A DNA stretch of 64,000 bases from Archangium sp. (GTDB taxonomy: Bacteria > Myxococcota > Myxococcia > Myxococcales > Myxococcaceae), in contig JALHMW010000004.1 of the NCBI GenBank assembly GCA_022843845.1, forward strand, positions 62,001 through 126,000. The letters run 5' to 3'. Position 1 is the stretch's first letter. Every line of letters starts with the position of its first letter. The translations under genes were made by a program, and so were the position numbers. Positions 49,601-56,634 of the stretch are shown here, piece by piece. Under the pieces are notes generated by a model. It was given only the letters and a program-made list of their open reading frames with translations, was not told the DNA's origin and made no database searches.

Positions 49601-50182
49601 GAGGCGGAACGCGGCGATGAGGAGGCGCCGGTTCCACGCAGGGCTGCCCTGCTTGACGCCGATGATCCTCGAGAGGTGTCGCTCGGGCTCACTGACGCCC
49701 ACCACACGTGGCAGCACGTCGCTCGCGCCGCTCAGGTACTCATCGAGCTGCGCGAGGTTCTTCGAGGTCGCAGCCCAGGCGGTCACCAGCGACTGGAGCT
49801 GCTGCCGGGTCCCCGACGGCACGCACGAGCCGACATCGCGCGCGGTGCCCTGAAGGAGCGAGGCCGCGAAGACGGCGGTGTCCTGGCACAGCTCGGTCTG
49901 CTCCTGCACGCAGCTGTCGACGCGCGCCTGGGTCGACTGCAGGCGATCGGTGGACTCCTCGAGCCCTGCTTCACACTTCTCACGGGCGGCGTTGGCGGAG
50001 CGCGAACCTTCGAAGCATGTGCTCAACGTGCGCTGGGCCGAGGCGAGGCGCTGCTCGAGTTCGACGCACGAGGCGACGCCGGCGTCGGGCGCCGCGAGGG
50101 CCGATGACGCCAGCACCAACACGCTGAACGGGACAACCCACCTCATGGAGGACCCCGGTTCATTGCCCGCCCTCTGACTCAT
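46655..50182 (-). CDS. Giant membrane-spanning STAND-like NTPase with exported sensor half
   Basis: ATG 50182 overlaps the stop of the upstream gene (ATGA); ATG 50146 is an alternative. The 1175-residue protein has a signal/anchor (VVPFSVLVLASSALAAP), then ~540 exported residues with Cys pairs and a possible coiled coil (EQRLASAQRTLSTCFEGS), then a membrane helix (~579-598, GGLVVLIVALTWL). The cytoplasmic half has a domain ending NPFEVRGPVRSSSQFWNRERLV, a P-loop (VVTGLRRFGKSSLALEVARR, ~784-803), Walker B (LLLVVDEVEQLL) and a helical C-terminal part. That order matches nSTAND/AAA_16-type ATPases. It may sense envelope events and signal inward. Confidence 0.7.
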   Translation of the reverse strand: MSQRAGNEPGSSMRWVVPFSVLVLASSALAAPDAGVASCVELEQRLASAQRTLSTCFEGSRSANAAREKCEAGLEESTDRLQSTQARVDSCVQEQTELCQDTAVFAASLLQGTARDVGSCVPSGTRQQLQSLVTAWAATSKNLAQLDEYLSGASDVLPRVVGVSEPERHLSRIIGVKQGSPAWNRRLLIAAFRLTAPDTWTRLKRQGTVAIDAFFDSRGPLPAGFIEEANGEHEGSVGPAGPPLTAALRVVLSYLEVASCENRSESRECGRARQLLELLDDTGPLIVRRRVEDMWATPCDALSSDTLRAWLQDFPASNRKDKETALAELTKAATSKLFLCYLSDVEGEPSYRGWVTPRLPNGAKLANRDALPLEAFEQHVKEGDALDRCGRAVRALQRLEPRGCSIDRPDVLTTLSAWAHQPLAAESSDDAQLCQKVASLMWSGAAVQIPASPAEAVKVDTAGSSPVGALRNACDERVGVGPQFEQELLALHAIGKDLGEPSSASPWRLDSTGSRPHEMAQFEEAETYGGWLQSLVNQTSAPEALELSRVRADDCRERPKGSHYDCELIAALEQTWSRYRRVTLASAGGLVVLIVALTWLSRLRKARTTFAPSMRTVRESLGALGLNAEPDSWRLLFPSRHDTLLLDLPRTPAWDRWGTDACAILSTGTTALREADVNHAASVALREDVHVVFLLHADTAVPDLGAVRATLDWAARGGTRAVTVLPLALSRLAWATRDEDLLDLVEAATLRGNPFEVRGPVRSSSQFWNRERLVAGLLTEARKGNWTVVTGLRRFGKSSLALEVARRMTGPSAYVDLAGFHHEVSYGETPAVAVEAILRTLVARLSESASARYPAAVVPPLPTVALDAPALAAWLRALTAACGQSSGTAPPPLLLVVDEVEQLLTAPPEKLGRALDVMATLLGRLRSALAEPSSPNTGSSVSVVLCAALHPLLWAPLSTLGGQSLMGAFPSLCVPALDDEAAHAMMRGLGSRQGIRFDDDALTELVVASHGVPLLLRRLGTSVLELYDADRARQGALGAMRIGVEGAREAIKREQKGGSPLRVWVESEIAQAETSAGVLLRALAGAERVSVTALEQLVEAQVMERFGATGISEHLAPVELRRRAQEAASVMVRLLAESKLLVAHGDHTSPEAYSLPDGVLRRILQDSRRAEAKSA

Positions 50183-51441
50183 TGGGAAGCAGGAAACGAC
50201 GGAGGCGGCGGGGTCTCGGGCCAGACGCCTACCCACTCGGCGGCGAGGGTGTCGTCGAAGAAGAGCAGCCAGGCACGGCGCGGGAGCTTTCCTTCGCGGA
50301 GGACCGGCACGATCCGCTCCAGCGCGCGTACGGGATCGCTCACGACCAGGTCGACGTACGAGTACCGGGTGCCAGTGCCCGCGCCGATGGCCCGGCCCAG
50401 GTGGCCATCAGCCAACGCCTGGTCGAGCGCCTCTTCCATCGCCAGGGTGTTCGAGAAGCCGTCGTCGCCGAAGCCGTCGGTCTTCACGTAGAGAAACGTC
50501 TCGCCGAAGCGCGAGAACCGGGACGAGGCGAACGGCGCGCCGGAGCGGGTGGCCTTGAAGAAGTCGACGTTCGCGGTGCGCGCGCTCTGCAGATCCTTCT
50601 GGCCTGGAAAGTCGCTCGCGGGCTGGGGCTCGAGCCGAACGAGGCTCCAGTTGGCGTCGCGGCCGACGCGCGAGGAGACGAGCAGCGGTTGATCGGCCTG
50701 GCGATCGAGCCACGAGCGCTTGAGCGCCTCCACCCGCCCGGGGAGCGAGGTCGCCGAGAGGGCCGCCGTTCGCCCCGCGCCGAGGAGCTTCGAGAGGATC
50801 GACGGGGGCGCGTCGACGGTCACCTGGGCGACCCAGTCAGGCAGCGTCTTCTCGCCAAGGAGCGTCTGCGTCATCACGAACGCCGCGTGCTGGGCCTTCT
50901 CGTCGGTGCGCGACGAGCGCCAGCAGAGGTCCAGCAGTCCGTACGGCTGCTCGGAGAGTTCGACCGTCCACCCTGCGCCGTCGATGCCGGTCTGACCTCG
51001 CGCTTTGAAGAGCGCTGCTTCGAGGGGCTCCGCGGGGCGATGGTCGAAGAGCTCGAGGCCGAGTTCGGCCGGTGCGCGGCTCACGACGCGCCGAACGAGC
51101 GGTTGCAGCTGACGTTCGGCCTCACAGCTGATGACCAGCCGGGGCTTTGAGGCTGGCGCGAGCTCCCAGCAGAGCTCGGAGTCGATGGCGCTCAGCTGCT
51201 CCGACACGAACGAGGGCAGATCGAACCGACCCTCGCCACGAAGGAAGGCGTCGAGCTCGGCGCGTCGTGAGATCAACGCGGCCCACCACGCGTCGATGCG
51301 CGCGTCGACGGCGGCCCTCGCGTCCTGCTCCGACGAATCGGGGAATGCCCAGCGCAACGTCATGCGCGCGCAGCAGACCACGCACCCACCCGCCTCGCAC
51401 GTGGCCGATTGTCCGCACCTGGCACAGACCTGTCGGCCCAC
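50179..51441 (-). CDS. Hypothetical protein with possible N-terminal zinc ribbon
   Basis: The frame starts at GTG 51441, three codons after an in-frame TAA. Starting there gives a CxxC-x5-C-x4-CxxCC cluster (VCARCGQSATCEAGGCVVCC) like a treble-clef or ribbon. ATG 51363 (TLRWAFPDSSEQDARAAVDA) is an alternative without it. The remaining ~390 residues are soluble alpha/beta with no family I can name; conspicuous stretches are ARIDAWWAALISRRAELDAF and AWLLFFDDTLAAEWVGVWP near the end. Translation is coupled to the giant NTPase, so they probably work together. Confidence 0.65.
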   Translation of the reverse strand: MGRQVCARCGQSATCEAGGCVVCCARMTLRWAFPDSSEQDARAAVDARIDAWWAALISRRAELDAFLRGEGRFDLPSFVSEQLSAIDSELCWELAPASKPRLVISCEAERQLQPLVRRVVSRAPAELGLELFDHRPAEPLEAALFKARGQTGIDGAGWTVELSEQPYGLLDLCWRSSRTDEKAQHAAFVMTQTLLGEKTLPDWVAQVTVDAPPSILSKLLGAGRTAALSATSLPGRVEALKRSWLDRQADQPLLVSSRVGRDANWSLVRLEPQPASDFPGQKDLQSARTANVDFFKATRSGAPFASSRFSRFGETFLYVKTDGFGDDGFSNTLAMEEALDQALADGHLGRAIGAGTGTRYSYVDLVVSDPVRALERIVPVLREGKLPRRAWLLFFDDTLAAEWVGVWPETPPPPSFPASQ

Positions 51442-51528
51442 GCACGGTTACGGGCTGGCACGACGCTCGCTTTGTCTCTTTCTCGGGAAGCACATCACCC
51501 CCTCCCACCAAGGACCGAAAGAGCCCGT

Positions 51529-52476
51529 ATGAAGAACCAGATCGTCGCCGCCGTTGCTGCCGCCCTCGCGTTCACTGCTTGCGAGGGTTCCACCCGAACC
51601 ACCACCGTCACGCCGAAGCCCACGCCCGTCATCGTCTCGAAGGTGGTGCCCGCGCTGTCGATGCCTGACTCCGGCCTGCCGTTCGCGAAGGTCGACGAGC
51701 CGGTGCAGCCAGTCGACGCGCTGGCGCTGAAGCACGACGCGCGATCGGTCGATCACGTCGCCCGCGCCCGGCAGTTGATGGAGGCGCAGGACCCGAAAGG
51801 CGCGCTGACCGAAGCCCGCCGCGCGCTGTTCAGCAGCCCCTCCGACGCCGAGACGCTGGAGCTGATCGCGAAGCTGGGGCGCACGGCCGGTCAGCCGTCG
51901 ATCTCTGCCGAAGCGTGGGGCCGGCTCGCGCAGCAGCGCCCGTCTGACGCCGTCGTGTGCATCAAGCAGGCGCGCGCGTTCCTTCAGGCGAAGGACTTCG
52001 TCGGCGCCATCGCCGCAGGCAAGGAAGCGTCGACGCGCGACCCAGGCAACCCCGAAGCGTTTCAGGCCACCGGCATCGCCCAGCTCGCGAGCGGAGATCT
52101 CATCGGCGCCATCACCAGCTTCCGCACCGTCGTCGCCCTGCAGCCCGACCACGGCTACGCGATGAACAACCTCGGCCTCGCGTACCTTCGCGCCAATCGA
52201 AATGACGAGGCCGTCGAGATCCTCGAAGAGGCCATCGAGCAGCTGCCGACCGTCGCGTACGTGCACAACAACCTCGGCGTCGCCTACGAGCGCGTCGGGC
52301 GCGGCGATGACGCGAAGCACGCCTTCCAGGAGGCGATGGATCTCTCGCCGAAGTACGTGAAGGCGCGCATCAACGCCGCGCGGGTCGCGAAGGCCCCCGT
52401 CGAGGAGGAGGCGACGCCCGACGAGACGATGAGCGACATCCCCCACCCGATGCCCGAGACCGGCCCGACGCCGTGA
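51529..52476 (+). CDS. TPR lipoprotein
   Basis: The 315-residue protein begins KNQIVAAVAAALAFTACEG, a lipoprotein-type signal. After a Thr/Pro-rich linker come several TPR units (QLMEAQDPKGALTEARRAL, AGKEASTRDPGNPEAFQATG, MNNLGLAYLRANRNDEAVE, HNNLGVAYERVGRGDDAKH), ending in an acidic/Pro tail. It is likely a periplasmic or outer-membrane-facing assembly scaffold. It is divergent from the zinc-ribbon/NTPase operon and ends at a strong terminator. Confidence 0.82.
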   Translation: MKNQIVAAVAAALAFTACEGSTRTTTVTPKPTPVIVSKVVPALSMPDSGLPFAKVDEPVQPVDALALKHDARSVDHVARARQLMEAQDPKGALTEARRALFSSPSDAETLELIAKLGRTAGQPSISAEAWGRLAQQRPSDAVVCIKQARAFLQAKDFVGAIAAGKEASTRDPGNPEAFQATGIAQLASGDLIGAITSFRTVVALQPDHGYAMNNLGLAYLRANRNDEAVEILEEAIEQLPTVAYVHNNLGVAYERVGRGDDAKHAFQEAMDLSPKYVKARINAARVAKAPVEEEATPDETMSDIPHPMPETGPTP

Positions 52477-52492
52477 CGTGACGTGACCGGTC

Positions 52493-52535
52493 GAGAACAA
52501 CTCTGCCCACCCTGGTGGTGGTCAGAGTTGTTCTC
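52493..52535 (+). terminator. Strong 13-bp hairpin terminator
   Basis: GAGAACAACTCTG at 52493-52505 is perfectly complementary to CAGAGTTGTTCTC at 52523-52535; the loop contains a further CCACC/GGTGG pairing. The T-rich 3' arm continues as GTTCTTG. It begins 16 bp after the TPR lipoprotein stop. Confidence 0.75.
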
Positions 52536-52590
52536 GTTCTTGCCGTGAGCGGTGGGCGAGCGCTCATGAAGCAGCTATGCCGATGTGGTC

Positions 52591-52974
52591 ATGACGCCCC
52601 GCCTGCTGCTCGTGCTCCTGCTCGTACTCGACCTCGGCTGTACGGCAGCCGGAGCCGACGCGGTGATCGGCACCGCCATCGCCGCGACGGCAGCTGGCGT
52701 GCGACGCAGCAACGGTGAGTGCTACACGCCCTGCACTCCCGGAAACGTGTGCAACCCGCAGTCGGGCATGTGCGACCCGATTCCCTGCCGAGGTGAGTGC
52801 CGGTCGGGAGAACAGTGTGAGCAGAGCCCGCTCGGCGAAAGGTGCGTTCCTGCCGCCGTCACGACCGCGCTCGAGGTGCGGCGAGACCCCGGTCCGGCGC
52901 CGATGGTGACGCCGCCGCCACCCGACGCGGGCCTTCCAGGCGGACCGCCGACGCGACTGATCCTTCCGCGGTGA
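52591..52974 (+). CDS. Small Cys-rich exported protein or lipoprotein
   Basis: The 127-residue product starts TPRLLLVLLLVLDLGC, a lipoprotein-like signal with an imperfect lipobox. A Gly/Ala segment (ADAVIGTAIAATAAGV) is followed by nine cysteines in a compact module (CYTPCTPGNVCNPQSGMC, CRGECRSGEQCEQS), then a Pro-rich tail. The Cys module resembles those in the lipoproteins at 9610 and 21406. Function is unknown. Confidence 0.6.
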   Translation: MTPRLLLVLLLVLDLGCTAAGADAVIGTAIAATAAGVRRSNGECYTPCTPGNVCNPQSGMCDPIPCRGECRSGEQCEQSPLGERCVPAAVTTALEVRRDPGPAPMVTPPPPDAGLPGGPPTRLILPR

Positions 52975-53005
52975 GCACAGTTGTTCTGGTTTGACCGGCC
53001 GGGCT

Positions 53006-54448
53006 ATGGCGCTGCGCATGCGCCTCATCGTTCGCCTGCTGGCCCTGCCCGTCGTCCTCGCCGCCCTCGTCTCCTGTGGCGTGCCGCACGAGAAGGCGCC
53101 GTACGCCTCGCGGGTGCAGGCGCTGTCGAACGACATCGTCATCAGTGAGGTGTACGGCGGCGGTGGCACCAGCACAGGCGCGTACCGCTACGACTTCGTG
53201 GAGCTCTTCAACCGCGGCAGCGCGACGGTCAGCGTGAACGGGTGGTCGCTTCAGTACGCCAGCGAGACGGGCGGCAGTTGGAGCGTCGCGCCGCTGACCG
53301 GCTCCATTCAACCCGGCCGATACTTCCTGGTTCGAATGGGCACGATGGGCAGCGCCGGACAGACGCTCCCGACGCCTGACGACACGGGGATGATCGCGAT
53401 GAGCGGCACGGCTGGGAAGGTCGCCCTCGTCAACCGCACCATGGGGCTCAGCGGCGTCTGCCCGACCTCGACCAACATCGTCGACCTCGTGGGGTACGGC
53501 GCGAACACCAACTGCTCCGAGGGCATGAGCACGCCGAACACCTCGGCCTCGTCATCGGTGCGCCGCGGCGGCAACGGCTGCGTCGAGACCGACAACAACC
53601 GCAACGACTTCACGGTCGGCACGCCGACGCCGAGGAACGGGACCGCCGCGGCCATCAACTGCGCGAACATGCCGAACGACGGCGGCGTCGTCATCATCCC
53701 CGCCGACGGCGGTTGCACCTTCATCTCGACGTTCCCGACGGTCGACTCCGCGGCGGGGTACCAGCCCAGCAACACGACCGCGGGCGCCGAGCTGTATTCG
53801 CAGGTCTTCGATCAGGCCGACGGTGGCATGCAGATTCTCTCGTTCGAGGCCTACTACGGCGCGACGCCTCCCTTGATGCTGCCGGCGACCCGCGCCTTCG
53901 CGGCGGGCGACACCTACGGCAACTGCGAGCTCTGCGCGATTCTCAGCGGTGGCTGCAACGACGTGGGCACCTGCACCGAGGACTACTTCGCGCAGGGCGG
54001 CTCAGGCACCGTCACCGTCGCGACCGAAGACGAAGGCGCGGGCCGCTTCGAGGGCTCGCTCACCAACGTGCGCTTCGTCGCGTGGGACTTCACCAACGAC
54101 GAGCCAAAGCCCAGCGGCGCGTGCTTCGTGGTTGGCTCCACCCAGTTCAGCGTCGCGTGGGACACCGACGCCGGCATGGGCGGCGGGAGCGCGGGTGGCG
54201 GGCGTGCAGGCGGCTCGGCTGGCGGCGGCTCCGCAGGTGGTGGCTCAGCCGTGGGCGGCGGTACATCGTCGGCCGGAGGCACGTCAGGCCTCGGCGGCGG
54301 CACCGCTCGCGTCGACGGCGGCATGGGGGGCGGCGGCAACCTCACCACCAGGAAGGCCTGCGGCTGCTCGACCGGCGCCGACGCGATGCTCGCGCAGGTG
54401 CTCGCTGGCCTCCTCGTGCTCCGCGTGACGCGTCGCCGCCGCAGCTGA
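53006..54448 (+). CDS. Lamin-tail-domain lipoprotein with MYXO-CTERM-like tail
   Basis: The ~480-residue protein has a lipoprotein signal (RLLALPVVLAALVSC) and then a lamin-tail domain (DIVISEVYGGGGTSTGAYRYDFVELFNRG split across ~45-150). A beta-rich domain of unknown type and a Gly/Ser/Ala-rich spacer (GGGSAGGG repeats) follow. The last ~30 residues (KACGCSTGADAMLAQVLAGLL then RVTRRRRS) look like a MYXO-CTERM tag: Cys-Gly-Cys, hydrophobic stretch, Arg cluster. Having both an N-terminal lipobox and a C-terminal tag is unusual. ATG 53018 is an alternative start. Confidence 0.75.
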   Translation: MALRMRLIVRLLALPVVLAALVSCGVPHEKAPYASRVQALSNDIVISEVYGGGGTSTGAYRYDFVELFNRGSATVSVNGWSLQYASETGGSWSVAPLTGSIQPGRYFLVRMGTMGSAGQTLPTPDDTGMIAMSGTAGKVALVNRTMGLSGVCPTSTNIVDLVGYGANTNCSEGMSTPNTSASSSVRRGGNGCVETDNNRNDFTVGTPTPRNGTAAAINCANMPNDGGVVIIPADGGCTFISTFPTVDSAAGYQPSNTTAGAELYSQVFDQADGGMQILSFEAYYGATPPLMLPATRAFAAGDTYGNCELCAILSGGCNDVGTCTEDYFAQGGSGTVTVATEDEGAGRFEGSLTNVRFVAWDFTNDEPKPSGACFVVGSTQFSVAWDTDAGMGGGSAGGGRAGGSAGGGSAGGGSAVGGGTSSAGGTSGLGGGTARVDGGMGGGGNLTTRKACGCSTGADAMLAQVLAGLLVLRVTRRRRS

Positions 54449-54454
54449 AGCAGA

Positions 54455-54477
54455 AATCAAGTCAGACCGACTTGATT
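54455..54477 (+). terminator. 9-bp hairpin after the lamin-tail gene
   Basis: AATCAAGTC (54455-54463) pairs perfectly with GACTTGATT (54469-54477) around AGACC. It lies 6 bp after the lamin-tail stop and 16 bp before the NADAR start. The T content at its end is modest, so it could be a terminator or an operator dyad for the NADAR gene. Confidence 0.4.
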
Positions 54478-54493
54478 CGATCGTCCAGCCCGC

Positions 54494-55084
54494 ATGCTCC
54501 CACTCGATCTCGAAGCGCTGCGGGCGTCGTCCGGCGCGTTCACCTTCCGTCCGTTCTATGGGCACCAGCCGCGCGCCGATGGCCGCATCGGTGACAGCTG
54601 CTTCTCGCAGTGGTGGCCGTGCCGCTTCGTGGTCGACGACGTGCCCTTCGTCACCGCGGAGCAGTTCATGATGGCGGGCAAGGCGCGGCTGTTCGGTGAT
54701 CGCGACGCGCTCGCGAAGATTCTGGCGGAGCCGGACCCGTCGAAGGTGAAGGCGCTCGGTCGACAGGTGCGCGGCTTCGACGAGACGAGCTGGGCGAGAC
54801 ACCGCTTCGAGCTCGTCGCGTTCGGCAGCCACGCGAAGTTCTCGCAGGACCCGGCGCTCGCGGCGCACCTGCGGTCGACGGCCGGCGAGATCCTCGTCGA
54901 GGCGAGCCCGCGCGATCGGCTCTGGGGCATCGGGCTGGGCCGCGCCAACCCGCACGTGAACGAGCCCGCGAAGTGGCGGGGGCAGAACCTGCTCGGCTTC
55001 GCGCTGGTGCACGCGCGTGAGGTGCTCGAAGGCACGCGTGCGCCGATTCCCGGTGGGCCGTGGCGAGGTATGGTCGGCGAATGA
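54494..55084 (+). CDS. NADAR-family protein (YbiA-like N-glycosidase)
   Basis: This 196-residue protein has the full set of YbiA/NADAR hallmarks: FSQWWPCRF, VTAEQFMMAGKARLFGD, ILAEPDPSKVKALGRQVRGF, GSHAKFSQDPALAAHL, ILVEASPRDRLWGIGLG and KWRGQNLLGFALVHARE. Known members cleave N-glycosidic bonds in riboflavin intermediates or remove ADP-ribose from nucleic acid bases; some are linked to NAD-based conflict systems. No riboflavin gene or ADP-ribosyltransferase is in the window, so the substrate is open. Its stop overlaps the ATG of the next small gene. Confidence 0.92.
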   Translation: MLPLDLEALRASSGAFTFRPFYGHQPRADGRIGDSCFSQWWPCRFVVDDVPFVTAEQFMMAGKARLFGDRDALAKILAEPDPSKVKALGRQVRGFDETSWARHRFELVAFGSHAKFSQDPALAAHLRSTAGEILVEASPRDRLWGIGLGRANPHVNEPAKWRGQNLLGFALVHAREVLEGTRAPIPGGPWRGMVGE

Positions 55085-55251
55085 ACCGACCGTCGAACAT
55101 CCTCCACTGGCGCGACGTGAAGAACCCCGACTCCGAGCCCTACCCGGGGAGCGACGAGCCGCTCGGCATCACTGCGCGACTGTCAGCCGAGCCTGGCATG
55201 TTCCAGCGCCCGCTCGGTCGGCACGATGGCAAGCCCGACCCGAAGCCCTGA
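55081..55251 (+). CDS. 56-residue cupin-like N-terminal stub
   Basis: ATG 55081 overlaps the NADAR stop (ATGA). The sequence starts NRPSNILHWRDVKNP and YPGSDEPLG, which looks like the N-terminal lead-in of a family of small cupin proteins. The cupin barrel itself is missing: the product ends after GMFQRPLGRHDGKPDPKP. It may be a truncated gene or a short protein kept by translational coupling. The next gene ends 3 bp away, leaving no room for the rest. Confidence 0.5.
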   Translation: MNRPSNILHWRDVKNPDSEPYPGSDEPLGITARLSAEPGMFQRPLGRHDGKPDPKP

Positions 55252-55254
55252 GGC

Positions 55255-56544
55255 TCAGCTCAACAGGCCCAGCCGCGTGAACATCTTCACCACCGCCATG
55301 CGCGAGACGCCGGCCCGACGCGCGGCCTCGCTCACGTTCCCCTTCGCGACCTCGAGCAGCGCCTTCGCGTAGGCCGTCTCGAAGCCATGCACGAGGCGCT
55401 CCTTCTGCACGAGGAACGGCTCGTCGAGACTGGCCGTGAAACCCGTCCCCGGAGCCGATGGCGCCGCCGTCAACGGCTCTGCGCCTGCCTTCCACCGCTC
55501 GACCGCGTTGCGGAGCTCTCGCACGTTCCCCGGCCACGGGTGCCCGACCAAACGCTCGAGGGTGCGTTGGTCCATCGTGACGCCCGCGCCGAGGAAGTGC
55601 TGCACCAGCACGCCGACGTCATCGCGGCGATCGCGCAGCGGCGGCACGTCGACCCGCAATACCGAGAGCCGATAGAAGAGGTCGGCCCGGAAGCGGCCCT
55701 CGTTCACCTCTTCTTCCAACGGACGGTGAGTCGCGGCGAGCACGCGCACGTCGATGGAGATGGGCCCCTTCCCCCCGAGCCGCGACACCTCTCGACGTTC
55801 GAGCGCCCGGAGCAATCGTGGCTGCAGCTCGAGCGGCAGCTCTCCAATCTCGTCGAGGAAGACGGTGCCACCGTGCGCCCGCTCGAACGCACCGGCGCGG
55901 CCCGCGATGGCTCCAGTGAAGGCGCCCTTCTCGTGGCCGAATAGCTCGCTCTCGATGAGCGACGGCGCCAACGCGCTGCAGTCGACCACCACCAGCGGCT
56001 TCTCGGCGCGCGCGCTCGCCAGCACCAGCGCCTCGGCGACCAGCTCCTTGCCGGTGCCCGTCTCTCCGTGAATCAGCACGGTCGAGTCGCGCGAGGCGAA
56101 CGCTTCGAGCCGCGCGAAGAGCTCCCGCATCGCGACCGAGCGCCCGATCAGCGGACCGAACGTCTCGGCGGCCGAGGCCTCGATCTCGACCGCCGCGACG
56201 CCGGGAGTGAACGTCACCTGGGTGCCGCCGAGCTCGAGCGTCGCCGGCCCCGTGAGGAACGCATCGGCCACCAGCACGCCGTCGACGACGGTGCCGTTTC
56301 GACTGCCCAGGTCGTGCACGCGCACCCCGCGCTCGTCGTGAACCAGCTCGCAGTGCAGGCCCGAGACCGACGGGTCGCTCAGCAGCAGATCGTTGCCCTC
56401 GAGGGCGCCGATGCGAAAGCGGCCGGCGCGCACCTTCACCGACTTCCCGCGGTCAGGCCCCTGCGTCACCGTGAGCCCGTATTCCTGAACGGCTCGCCGC
56501 GCGCCGCCTGCGACCTTCGTCACCCACGTCTGTCTGGCTGTCAC
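55255..56544 (-). CDS. FHA-domain sigma-54 enhancer-binding activator
   Basis: GTG 56544 gives 429 residues: an FHA domain (~25-105; [28 protein letters not shown]), which binds phospho-threonine; an AAA+ domain with Walker A GETGTGKE and the sigma-54 contact loop GAFTGA; and a C-terminal Fis-type HTH ([19 protein letters not shown]). In myxobacteria such FHA activators are switched by Ser/Thr kinases. The kinase gene directly divergent at 56635 is the obvious partner, with 90 bp holding both promoters. Confidence 0.95.
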   Translation of the reverse strand: MTARQTWVTKVAGGARRAVQEYGLTVTQGPDRGKSVKVRAGRFRIGALEGNDLLLSDPSVSGLHCELVHDERGVRVHDLGSRNGTVVDGVLVADAFLTGPATLELGGTQVTFTPGVAAVEIEASAAETFGPLIGRSVAMRELFARLEAFASRDSTVLIHGETGTGKELVAEALVLASARAEKPLVVVDCSALAPSLIESELFGHEKGAFTGAIAGRAGAFERAHGGTVFLDEIGELPLELQPRLLRALERREVSRLGGKGPISIDVRVLAATHRPLEEEVNEGRFRADLFYRLSVLRVDVPPLRDRRDDVGVLVQHFLGAGVTMDQRTLERLVGHPWPGNVRELRNAVERWKAGAEPLTAAPSAPGTGFTASLDEPFLVQKERLVHGFETAYAKALLEVAKGNVSEAARRAGVSRMAVVKMFTRLGLLS

Positions 56545-56634
56545 CGCACCATCTTCCCGCGATGGCGGGGCAAACGGAATGCTACCGAGGTTGCAGGCGC
56601 CGAGGAGCGGAGGCCGGAGTAGCATCTGTGTTCG

